A stretch of 27,816 nucleotides of DNA from a virus. Below, piece after piece: positions 21,674-27,816 of the stretch. The notes under the pieces were generated by a model. The model made no database searches and was not told the DNA's origin. It saw only the letters and a list, made by a program, of their open reading frames with translations. How positions within the stretch are numbered: position 1 is the stretch's first letter; each line of letters begins with the position of its first letter. Both the position numbers and the translations under genes were made by a program. The stretch lies in the IMG/VR virus record IMGVR_UViG_3300001533_001179, positions 1 through 27,816 of that record, one strand, 5' to 3'.

Positions 21674-21803
21674 ATTTTGAATTTATAAAATCAGTTCATT
21701 GAAAATATTGAATTTCGTTGAAGTTATTTGAAACTGTTTGGACACGGGTTCGATTCCCGTCTGCTCCACACCACGTAGCAAGCGTGTTTTCGTCAATTAA
21801 TCA

Positions 21804-21833
21804 GGAGGGAAACAAGTAGTGTGTTGTCCCTCC
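21804..21833 (+). other. Hairpin in the segment between the two tmRNA halves
   Basis: GGAGGGA (21804-21810) pairs with TCCCTCC (21827-21833), with a further CAA/TTG pair inside. It sits in the spacer that would be removed when a permuted tmRNA precursor matures into two pieces, and may guide processing. Confidence 0.55.
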
Positions 21834-21897
21834 ACATTTGGGGCAGATTGGCTTAGACAGGCAGAGGTAGGGTAATGGAGAGATTCAGGTGATAACA

Positions 21898-21945
21898 GGC
21901 AAAACTGTTAATCTTTTCAATGCTCCTGTGAGACAGGCAGCATAG
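21898..21945 (+). other. tmRNA tag reading frame (GKTVNLFNAPVRQAA, stop TAG)
   Basis: Starting at GGC, the frame encodes a 15-residue peptide ending in AA before TAG. Bacteroidota tmRNA tags start with glycine, and almost all tags end in two small residues (typically AA) for ClpXP recognition. The end of the frame lies in a hairpin (TGCT-CCTG with CAGG-AGCA, 21921-21942), the position of helix P5. There is no start codon or ribosome-binding site, as expected for a tag. The last residues (VRQAA rather than ALAA) are atypical. Confidence 0.65.
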
Positions 21946-21975
21946 AAACGTCTGCCCCACGAGACGGGGCAATTT

Positions 21976-22124
21976 GGCAAGGTGGCGGAATTGGTAGACG
22001 CTGTAGGAAGAAGGCGTGAATCCTTTAAGTGAACTCCGATAGTAAGGAAGTTCTGCCTATAATAGACGATAAGTAAGTGTACATAGCTGACAATATAATG
22101 CAGGTTCGACTCCTGCCCTTGCCA
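21976..22124 (+). ncRNA. tRNA-Leu-like RNA with an insertion of about 60 nt
   Basis: The acceptor stem is GGCAAGG (21976-21982) with CCTTGCC (22117-22123) and discriminator A22124. The D-arm TGGCGGAATTGGTAGACGC (21983-22001) is characteristic of tRNA-Leu, and the T-arm GCAGG-TTCGACT-CCTGC (22100-22116) is canonical. The region between is about 98 nt, where a normal leucine tRNA has about 35. GTAGG (22003-22007) can pair with CCTAT (22056-22060) as an anticodon stem, leaving a 48-nt loop holding two hairpins (AAGG/CCTT and GAACTCC with GGA-GTTC). No conventional anticodon loop with U33 is found and no CCA is encoded. It may be a tRNA with an intron-like insert, a tRNA-derived RNA, or a decayed gene. 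Confidence 0.65.
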
Positions 22125-22171
22125 CGTTGCTTAACCACAGAGCTCTGACTGATGAAATATTAGTGGTGACA

Positions 22172-22196
22172 TGCCCGGAGAGACGGGCACTTTTTT
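22172..22196 (+). terminator. Intrinsic terminator of the RNA gene unit
   Basis: TGCCCG (22172-22177) and CGGGCA (22184-22189) form a stem with loop GAGAGA, followed by C and six T residues. It closes the unit that starts at the promoter 21642-21673. Confidence 0.85.
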
Positions 22197-22219
22197 AAAT
22201 TAATTTAAAATTTTTATTT

Positions 22220-22903
22220 ATGGCAAAAGAATTATTACAAGGGCAGTTGATTGATGCCTACAATGAACTCGACAAGATTGCAGGGATTAATCCCCCTGTT
22301 AAGTGGAAAACCCAAGATCAGTTTGAAAGGGAATTATGGAGCTGTGTTTATGGTGGCACGGATCAGAAAGTAGCTGAAGAAGGTGATAAGTTTACAGAAG
22401 AAGCTCAGGCTGTGTTTGATGAATTAGGTAGGAAATATGGCAAAGGATTTGAATTGTATGATCCTGATGATGTGCCGAATGTAATTGAACCTAAAGAACC
22501 TGAATCTGAAGAATCCGATCCTGAACCCGAACCGGAGGAAAAACCCGCACCAAAACCAAAATCCAAAGCCAAACCAAAAGCAAGTTCAAAGAAACAACCT
22601 GCTAAAAAAGTTGAAAAAGAACCCGAATCTGAGCCGGAGGAAAAACCTGCACCAAAACCCAAAGCTGAAAAGAAAGTTGAAGTGGACATGGAAAATGTTC
22701 AGATCACAGACAGGGTTGATGCTTTATGTATGGCACTTGAAATGAACCCGGATTCGATTGATGACTGGTCACGTAGGGCTAATTCAATCCTTGAAATAAA
22801 AGGTGGGAAAATCAAACCGAATAACCTTGCAAACAAGTTTGACATCGGGTATTTTTACAAGATTGCAAAACATTTTGATTTGGGTGAATTACCCAAGTCG
22901 TAG
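22220..22903 (+). CDS. Protein with a Pro/Lys/Glu-rich linker and two folded ends
   Basis: This 227-residue protein begins MAKELLQGQLIDAYNELDKI. Residues about 1-90 are a helical, acidic domain. Residues about 93-155 are a low-complexity linker with repeats of EEKPAPKPK and EPESEPEE. Residues about 158-227 are a second helical domain (RVDALCMALEMNPDSIDDWS) that could be a small DNA- or protein-binding unit. Flexible EKP linkers usually tether two binding modules. It has its own terminator directly after it. No family is recognised. Confidence 0.6.
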   Translation: MAKELLQGQLIDAYNELDKIAGINPPVKWKTQDQFERELWSCVYGGTDQKVAEEGDKFTEEAQAVFDELGRKYGKGFELYDPDDVPNVIEPKEPESEESDPEPEPEEKPAPKPKSKAKPKASSKKQPAKKVEKEPESEPEEKPAPKPKAEKKVEVDMENVQITDRVDALCMALEMNPDSIDDWSRRANSILEIKGGKIKPNNLANKFDIGYFYKIAKHFDLGELPKS

Positions 22904-22920
22904 TGTGTATCCATGACAAC

Positions 22921-22951
22921 AGCTCGGGGACTTTGTTCTCCGGGCTTTTTT
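22921..22951 (+). terminator. Intrinsic terminator
   Basis: AGCTCGGGGA (22921-22930) pairs over 10 bp, two of them wobble, with TCTCCGGGCT (22937-22946), followed by a T-run to 22951. It ends the transcript of 22220-22903. Confidence 0.85.
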
Positions 22952-22970
22952 CGTATTTAAAATTTGAATA

Positions 22971-23132
22971 ATGAAAAAACTAAATTATGATCCTGAAGAT
23001 GAATACTTTCGTAAGAATTTACACCCAATGTGTAGGTGTATTATAATACATACTCATCTGACTTTTCCTAAATTTATAACCAAAGAAATAGCATTTGCAA
23101 GTAATCTTTACATCCACAAGTTTAAAAATTAA
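22971..23132 (+). CDS. Small hypothetical protein
   Basis: A 53-residue frame from ATG 22971 to TAA 23130-23132 (start MKKLNYDPEDEYFRKNLHPM) contains CRCIIIHTHLTFPKF and ends KFKN. The CRC pair and the histidines hint at a metal site, but this is weak. It sits 6 nt before the clamp gene and is probably co-transcribed with it. Confidence 0.5.
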   Translation: MKKLNYDPEDEYFRKNLHPMCRCIIIHTHLTFPKFITKEIAFASNLYIHKFKN

Positions 23133-23138
23133 AAGTCA

Positions 23139-24161
23139 ATGAAAGTAAATAAAGACAAATTAAAAACAGCTTTAGAAGCTGTAAAACCCGGACTGTCAAA
23201 TAACGAAATTATAGAGCAGTCAACTGCCTTTGCTTTTACCAATGGCAGGGTAATAACATATAATAATGAATTGTGTGTTTCATACCCGTTGGAAGGAGTT
23301 GACATTGAATGTGCAGTGGAAGCGAGTGAACTCTATGATTTTATTGGCAAAGTCAAAAAAGAGGAGATTGATATTGAACTGACCGATGATGTTTTGGTTA
23401 TCAAAGCGGGCAGGGCTAAAGCCGGATTCCCGGTTGAAAGGGAAATAAAAATGCCGGTTGATAGCGTGTTCGAGAGAAAGGAATGGAAATGGATACCCGA
23501 GAACTTTTTAAAAGCCTGTAAGTTTGCAATTCAAAGCTGTTCAAAAAATGAAATCCATTTTAATCTTATGTGTGTTCATGTAAAAGATAATGGTGAGATT
23601 GAGGCTACGGATAACACAAGATTGTCACATTGGGACTTGGGGGATTTACTAAAAATTGAAACTTCATTTTTAATTCCTGCAAATTCAATCCGTGAAGTAA
23701 TAAAACTTAATCCTAAATACATCACAGTTGAGGAAGATTGGGTTCATTTTCAAAATGAAACTTCTGCAATTATTTCATGTAGGACAGTTGATGATAATTT
23801 CCCTGATATTTCAAAAGTTTTAAATCGCAAAAAGAAAGGAACCGAATTAAACTTCCCTGAGAATATCAATGAAGTATTGGATAAGGCTCAAGTGTTTTTG
23901 AGCAAAGAGATTGAATCGGCAAGGTCAGTGAATATCATATCAAAAGGTAATTTATTATTGGTTGAAAGTAAATCTGACAGGGGATGGTTCAAGGAAGAAA
24001 TTGACTTGGAAGAAAATATTGACGAATTTGAATTTATAATTAACCCGGTTTTCCTGAAAGATATTTTGAAAGAAAGCAATCAGTGTAAGGTTTACAATGA
24101 TATGCTCGAGTTTAGGGGGGATGATTGGGTTTATATGACTATGGCCAAACAAAAAGTATGA
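23139..24161 (+). CDS. DNA sliding clamp (DnaN-like polymerase III beta subunit)
   Basis: This 340-residue protein has the layout of a beta clamp, with three repeated beta-rich lobes. The first starts MKVNKDKLKTALEAVKPGLS. The middle contains FLIPANSIREVIKL and YITVEEDWVHFQNE, and the last part ends FIINPVFLKDILKES, as in DnaN. Length is slightly shorter than bacterial DnaN (about 366). Clamps tether the polymerase for processive synthesis, which suits the downstream family A polymerase. The gene overlaps the next by 4 nt (ATGA). Confidence 0.8.
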   Translation: MKVNKDKLKTALEAVKPGLSNNEIIEQSTAFAFTNGRVITYNNELCVSYPLEGVDIECAVEASELYDFIGKVKKEEIDIELTDDVLVIKAGRAKAGFPVEREIKMPVDSVFERKEWKWIPENFLKACKFAIQSCSKNEIHFNLMCVHVKDNGEIEATDNTRLSHWDLGDLLKIETSFLIPANSIREVIKLNPKYITVEEDWVHFQNETSAIISCRTVDDNFPDISKVLNRKKKGTELNFPENINEVLDKAQVFLSKEIESARSVNIISKGNLLLVESKSDRGWFKEEIDLEENIDEFEFIINPVFLKDILKESNQCKVYNDMLEFRGDDWVYMTMAKQKV

Positions 24162-25372
24162 CCGGATTTTTCTCTAAAAAAGAAATACGATCAGTAAACA
24201 GTCCTGAAATAAAATCACTCGGTTGTCATTCGTGTGGACTTTACCAATACGTGAAATCACCCAAAATGGAACCTTACGGAAATTTCAAAAAGGGGATTTT
24301 GAATATTGGGGAAGCACCGGGGGAAACTGAAGATACAAACGGCAAACCTTGGCAGGGAAAAGCCGGTACACTACTCAGGAAAACTTACCGCAGTCTTGGT
24401 ATTGATCTGTTCGAGGATTGTTTGAATATCAATGCTGTTTCATGCAGACCTATGACTGACAGGGGATCAAACCGGACTCCTACAAACCATGAAATTGAAT
24501 GTTGCAGGGTAAATGTACTGAAAGCAATCGAACAGTATAAACCAAAAGTGATAGTCCTGTTAGGGAATATTCCGATTCAATCCGTGATAGGACACAGGTG
24601 GAAAAAGGATTTAGGGGGAATAACCAAATGGAGAGGTTGGCATATTCCCGATCAGGACTTCAAAGCGTGGATTTGTCCGGTATTTCATCCGAGTTTTATT
24701 ATGCGTTCTGAAGCGGAAGAATTGATTACTGTATGGGAGCAGGACTTGGATAATATTTTCTCAATAAATGATCCTGTTCCTGTTTACCGGGAACCAAATA
24801 TACAATACATTGATGATTTATCGGTACTTGATAAAATACCAAATGGAAGTTCTATTGCTTTTGACTATGAAACTACTGGACTGAAGCCTTATGCAAAAGG
24901 ACATGAAATTGTAAGTGCAAGTATAGCTACAAATGAAAACGAAGTGTATGCTTTTTTGATGCCAAAAGATGAAGATCAACTCAATCATTTAAGAAAATTA
25001 CTTCGCAACAAGTTGATTAAGAAGATGGCAGCAAACTGTAAGTTTGAGGAGACGTGGAGTTACGTTAGGATTGGCACAAGAGTAAAAGGTTGGTATTGGG
25101 ACAGTATGCTATCAGCACATGAATTGGATAACAGGAGTGGTATTACCGGGTTGAAGTTTCAAGTTTTTGTGCAGTTTGGCGTGGCTGATTATAGTAGTGA
25201 AGTAGATAAATGGTTGCAGGCAAAAGATTCTAAAAATGCAAATAGTCTGAACAGGGTAAATGAATTGATTAAGACTGAAAGCGGGAAAATGAAACTGTTA
25301 AAGTACAATGCGCTTGACAGTATATTTGAATACAGATTATCTATGAAACAAATGAAACAGTATGACATATAA
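24158..25372 (+). CDS. Uracil-DNA glycosylase (family 4-like) fused to a 3'-5' exonuclease domain
   Basis: The 404-residue product starts at ATG 24158, which overlaps the clamp stop; the upstream TTG is rejected. Residues about 20-195 are a uracil-DNA glycosylase: GEAPGETED (51-59), the HPS motif in CPVFHPSFIMR, and iron-sulphur cysteines C23, C26, C96 and C115 or C116 in the family 4 spacing. Residues about 230-404 are a DNA polymerase I-type proofreading domain: FDYETTGL (exo I with D236 and E238), MAANCKFEETW and YNALDSIFEY (exo III). The polymerase domain itself is in a separate gene downstream. UDG domains fused to phage polymerases are known (for example SPO1-type). Here the fusion is with the exonuclease only. 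Confidence 0.85.
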   Translation: MTGFFSKKEIRSVNSPEIKSLGCHSCGLYQYVKSPKMEPYGNFKKGILNIGEAPGETEDTNGKPWQGKAGTLLRKTYRSLGIDLFEDCLNINAVSCRPMTDRGSNRTPTNHEIECCRVNVLKAIEQYKPKVIVLLGNIPIQSVIGHRWKKDLGGITKWRGWHIPDQDFKAWICPVFHPSFIMRSEAEELITVWEQDLDNIFSINDPVPVYREPNIQYIDDLSVLDKIPNGSSIAFDYETTGLKPYAKGHEIVSASIATNENEVYAFLMPKDEDQLNHLRKLLRNKLIKKMAANCKFEETWSYVRIGTRVKGWYWDSMLSAHELDNRSGITGLKFQVFVQFGVADYSSEVDKWLQAKDSKNANSLNRVNELIKTESGKMKLLKYNALDSIFEYRLSMKQMKQYDI

Positions 25373-26006
25373 CAGAAATACACTTTTTGGAGGAAAAATA
25401 ATTGCTTCCGTAGGATTTGATGAACAGGAAATGATCAGGGACATTTTACATCTTCATGCTAAAGATGGGAACATTGATTGTGATCCTACTTATTCGATAG
25501 GCAATTTTTATAAGAAAGGACTAAAAGAACCAAAATATAAGTTTGATATTTTACCTCAAGTGACAGGAGTTGAAAAAGCTTCGTCTGAAAATCTTCCATT
25601 GGAAAACGAAAGTATAAATGTCATTATGTTTGATCCTCCATTTATAGCTCATTATCTTACCGGAAGTCATGGAATAATAAACAAACGGTTTACCGTGTTT
25701 GACACTTGGGATGATTTAAAAAAAATGTATGCAAGCTCTATGAAAGAGTTTTACCGGATATTGAAACAAAAAGGGATAGTAATATTCAAGTGCCAAGACT
25801 TTAACGGTGACGGAAATATTCAGTACTTTACTCATGCTTGGGTTATGCAAATTGCTGTTGATGCAGGGTTTTATCCAAAAGACCTTTTCATTTTACTAAA
25901 CAAAGTACGGCCTATCATAAAAGGAGTTCAGAAAATAGCCAGAAAATATCATTGTTATTACTGGGTTTTTCAAAAAGTAAAAAACAGAGTTGATTACTAT
26001 GATTAA
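25362..26006 (+). CDS. Methyltransferase-like protein between exonuclease and polymerase genes
   Basis: This 214-residue protein has VIMFDPPFIAH, a DPPF motif IV of N6-adenine or N4-cytosine type amino-methyltransferases, preceded by CDPTYSIGNFYKKG and followed by a helical C-terminal region with FYRILKQKGIVIFKCQD (a motif common in such enzymes). The glycine-rich AdoMet motif I is not obvious in the usual position, so the class or activity is uncertain. It overlaps the exonuclease gene by 11 nt and the polymerase gene by 8 nt, so it is tightly embedded in the operon. It may protect phage DNA or modify it at replication. Confidence 0.7.
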   Translation: MTYNRNTLFGGKIIASVGFDEQEMIRDILHLHAKDGNIDCDPTYSIGNFYKKGLKEPKYKFDILPQVTGVEKASSENLPLENESINVIMFDPPFIAHYLTGSHGIINKRFTVFDTWDDLKKMYASSMKEFYRILKQKGIVIFKCQDFNGDGNIQYFTHAWVMQIAVDAGFYPKDLFILLNKVRPIIKGVQKIARKYHCYYWVFQKVKNRVDYYD

Positions 26007-27381
26007 GCATGACATAGAAGCATACAAACTACTACATGATGGGGTACTTGCCTTTTCACGTGCCGAGCAACAGGGACTGAGAATTGATATGGATTATATC
26101 AACAAACAGAATACTATAATAGCAAAGCAAATAACTGACTTGGAAAGTGAGTTTTATGATTCTGAATTTTACAGGGATTGGCAAAAATCGGAGCACAGTA
26201 AAAAAATAAACATTTACAGTCCGGTTCAGCTTGGTAAATACCTGTATAAAGTCAGGAAAATAAAACCGCCTAAAGAAACAGCCACAGGTTCGGGTTCGAC
26301 CGATGAGGAAACTCTAAAACGATTAGGACTTCCTGAACTTAGCGCTTACCTGAAAATAAAGAAATTAAAAAAACTGAAAGACACTTACATTGCTTCGTTG
26401 GCAAGAGAACAGCATGATGGTTGGATTCATCCTTTCATTAATTTGCACACTGTTAAAAGTTACCGCTCTTCGGTAAACTCTCCTAATTTCCAAAATTTAC
26501 CCAACAGGGATGAGGAATCAATGAATTTAATACGTGGTGCAATTTTCCCAAGAAAAGGACACCAATTACTTGAACTTGATTTCAGCCAGTTGGAAGTTTC
26601 CATAAGTGCTTGTTACAATAAAGACGATCAGCTCATACATGACATTCTTGAAGGTGATATGCACAAAGATATGGCTTGCCAGATATTCAAAATCAAAAAA
26701 TTTGATAATGAAAATTCAGATCACAAAACACTAAGGAGAGCTACCAAAAACGGTTTTGTGTTCCCGGAGTTTTACGGGGATTACTATAAAAACTGTGCAG
26801 ACAGACTCGCCTCAATTTGGGGGGAATTACCTAAAACAAGATGGAAGGAGGGACAGGGAATAAAATTTAATGACAAACACTTGTCGGATCATTTGATAGC
26901 CAACGGTATCAAGTCATTCAATGCTTTTGAGCGCCATATTGAAAAGATTGAGGATGTGTTTTGGAATGATCGGTATTTTAAATATGCCAAGTGGAAAGAA
27001 AACTGGTGGAAAAAATACCAATTAAAAGGGTATGCAAAATCCAAAACCGGATTTGTTTTTCAGGGAGTAATGAGACGAAATGACGTTATCAATTACCCGA
27101 TTCAGGCAAGTGCTTTTCATTGCCTGTTATGGAGTTTTATTCAGGCTACTCAGGCACAGGTCAGGGATAGGTGGAAAACAAGGTTAGTGGGACAAATACA
27201 CGATTCAATTATATTGGACGTTTATCCCGGTGAGTTGGATAAGGTAATTAAGATAATGAAATGTATTATGTGTAATGACGTGCGCCAGCATTGGAAATGG
27301 ATTATAGTACCATTGAAAGTAAAAGCGGAGTTGTGTCCGGTTGATGGGAGCTGGTCGCAAAAAAAGGATTATGCAATATGA
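25999..27381 (+). CDS. polA: Family A DNA polymerase (polymerase domain only)
   Basis: The 460-residue product starts at ATG 25999; the in-frame TTG at 25990 is less likely. Motif A is LLELDFSQLEVSISA (D194), motif B is RRATKNGFVFPEFYG (about 246-260), and motif C is GQIHDSIILDV (HDS at 401-403). In Escherichia coli Pol I, motif C is HDE; the S form is common in phage polymerases. The protein begins directly with the thumb/palm region and has no exonuclease domain of its own, which is supplied as a separate protein by the gene at 24158. It is thus a split Pol I with a methyltransferase-like gene between the halves. Confidence 0.9.
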   Translation: MIKHDIEAYKLLHDGVLAFSRAEQQGLRIDMDYINKQNTIIAKQITDLESEFYDSEFYRDWQKSEHSKKINIYSPVQLGKYLYKVRKIKPPKETATGSGSTDEETLKRLGLPELSAYLKIKKLKKLKDTYIASLAREQHDGWIHPFINLHTVKSYRSSVNSPNFQNLPNRDEESMNLIRGAIFPRKGHQLLELDFSQLEVSISACYNKDDQLIHDILEGDMHKDMACQIFKIKKFDNENSDHKTLRRATKNGFVFPEFYGDYYKNCADRLASIWGELPKTRWKEGQGIKFNDKHLSDHLIANGIKSFNAFERHIEKIEDVFWNDRYFKYAKWKENWWKKYQLKGYAKSKTGFVFQGVMRRNDVINYPIQASAFHCLLWSFIQATQAQVRDRWKTRLVGQIHDSIILDVYPGELDKVIKIMKCIMCNDVRQHWKWIIVPLKVKAELCPVDGSWSQKKDYAI

Positions 27382-27716
27382 AACGCAGGAGATTTAAAAC
27401 AGTTGACGAGCCTGAATTTACTGAACCGTTAGGACTTGTGGTTTACAAAAACACAGTACGTGAAATACTTGACAAAGAAGAAGATGGTGTGTTTTTAGTA
27501 AACGATTATGGTGAAGTTGAAAAGATTCCAAACAGGGAATTTAAACCTGTTCTGAGCGAATTGTTTGCTTATCGGTTGTATATGTATCTGATTTGGCGAA
27601 AATGGTACGTTACACGGTTTTATGCCGGTTTACAGCACGATTATTCAATGGCTGAAATCAATTCATTGCTATTGCAGGTTGAACGTGAAATACTGGATAA
27701 AATCAGCATTTTATAA
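27378..27716 (+). CDS. Hypothetical protein following the polymerase
   Basis: This 112-residue protein begins MKRRRFKTVDEPEFTEPLGL. It has a basic N-terminus and a helical C-terminal half with an aromatic cluster (FAYRLYMYLIWRKWYVTRFY). It is coupled to the polymerase gene by an ATGA overlap, so it may be a replisome accessory protein (inference). No family is recognised. Confidence 0.6.
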   Translation: MKRRRFKTVDEPEFTEPLGLVVYKNTVREILDKEEDGVFLVNDYGEVEKIPNREFKPVLSELFAYRLYMYLIWRKWYVTRFYAGLQHDYSMAEINSLLLQVEREILDKISIL

Positions 27717-27740
27717 TGTTTAAAATTAATGTTTAAAAAA

Positions 27741-27772
27741 TTTGTTAAATTGGATATTTTTGATTATATTTA
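27741..27772 (+). promoter_or_regulatory. Bacteroidota-type promoter
   Basis: TTTG (27741-27744), 20 nt and TATATTTA (27765-27772) repeat the pattern of the promoter at 17173. It would drive the gene beginning at 27788. Confidence 0.7.
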
Positions 27773-27787
27773 TATAAAATTTACAAA

Positions 27788-27816
27788 ATGAAATCACCTG
27801 AAAAATATGCTCAAGA
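27788..27816 (+). CDS. Start of a gene cut by the window edge
   Basis: ATG 27788 opens a frame MKSPEKYAQ that runs off the end. It sits about 16 nt after the -7 box of the promoter, so the leader is very short. Nothing can be said about the function. Confidence 0.5.

Larger units (their letters stand above)
21679..21971 (+). ncRNA. ssrA: Circularly permuted tmRNA (transfer-messenger RNA)
   Basis: tmRNA rescues stalled ribosomes and adds a degradation tag. Here the 3' part comes first. GTTTGGACACGGG (21736-21748) leads into a canonical T-arm (loop TTCGATT, 21749-21755), then CTGCTCC (21761-21767), a discriminator A and ACACCA-like tail. About 70 nt later the 5' part begins: GGGGCAG (21840-21846), followed by ATTGGCTTAGACAGG, the tmRNA D-loop sequence. 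The two strands pair over 7 bp with G3-U70 (G21842, T21765), the alanine identity element. A 15-codon tag frame follows (21898-21945). After it, CGTCT, GCCC, AGACG and GGGC can form a short pseudoknot (21949-21970). A P2-like pairing AGACAG (21855-21860)/CTGTTT (21734-21739) is possible. Permuted tmRNAs are known in alphaproteobacteria and some cyanobacteria and betaproteobacteria, and mature as two pieces. Confidence 0.82.

Noticed and set aside
21840-21958. Unpermuted reading in which GGGGCAGA pairs with TCTGCCCC at 21951-21958
   Set aside because: This pairing gives no T-arm, no discriminator-CCA and replaces G3-U70 by G3-C70. The TCTGCCCC also pairs better with AGACGGGGCA just downstream. 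The permuted pairing with 21761-21767 explains all tmRNA signatures.
22147-22170. Second hammerhead-like CTGATGA before the terminator at 22172
   Set aside because: The CTGATGA is not followed by a stem II and GAAA in register, so the catalytic core is incomplete.
22485-22745. 86-codon frame within the low-complexity part of 22220-22903, and the 94-codon minus-strand frame there
   Set aside because: Both are shadows of the Pro/Lys/Glu-rich linker in other frames, with repetitive composition.

Overview
The window looks like a section of a tailed double-stranded DNA phage that infects a Bacteroidota host. Two terminase subunits sit among probable structural genes on the minus strand, and a nearly self-sufficient replication module fills the plus strand. 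The host assignment rests on three things. The promoters follow the Bacteroidota pattern TTTG-N19-21-TAnnTTTG. Most genes have A/T-rich leaders instead of Shine-Dalgarno sites. The tmRNA ends and the glycine resume codon of its tag resemble Bacteroidota tmRNAs. No bacterial housekeeping operon is visible, and I cannot assign a phage family.

Layout. Positions 1-3148 (minus): the truncated start of a gene, two probable structural genes, a 46-residue membrane peptide, TerL and TerS. TerS is read from a promoter overlapped by a 10-bp palindrome. Positions 3149-4268: a long divergent non-coding region with a 13-bp tandem array and a strong plus-strand promoter. Positions 4269-6795: a coiled-coil/winged-helix-like DNA-binding candidate with its terminator, then very small genes (several membrane peptides), a tRNA-like hairpin, a complete hammerhead ribozyme and a gene whose tail is a 58-bp copy of a downstream gene. 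Positions 6893-10666: an SNF2-type ATPase and small genes, including a free-standing Mg-chelatase lid-like protein. Positions 10750-13747: a MoxR ATPase, a VWA/metallopeptidase partner and a third operon protein. Positions 13759-17150: small genes around a frame-disrupted DnaG-type primase. Positions 17173-21602: an attenuator-like leader, a replication initiator, a DnaC-like loader and a DnaB-like helicase. Positions 21642-22196: an RNA transcription unit with its own promoter and terminator, holding an apparently circularly permuted tmRNA and a 149-nt tRNA-Leu-like RNA. Positions 22220-27816: a low-complexity protein, a sliding clamp, a uracil-DNA glycosylase fused to a 3'-5' exonuclease, a methyltransferase-like protein, a family A DNA polymerase lacking its own exonuclease, and the start of another promoter-driven gene.

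How the parts work together (inference): the initiator, loader, helicase, primase, clamp and split polymerase would form a phage replisome. The MoxR-VWA genes look like a chaperone or metallopeptidase machine. The RNA features (permuted tmRNA, tRNA-like RNAs, hammerhead) are the most unusual part and suggest the phage intervenes in translation quality control and in RNA processing of its own transcripts.
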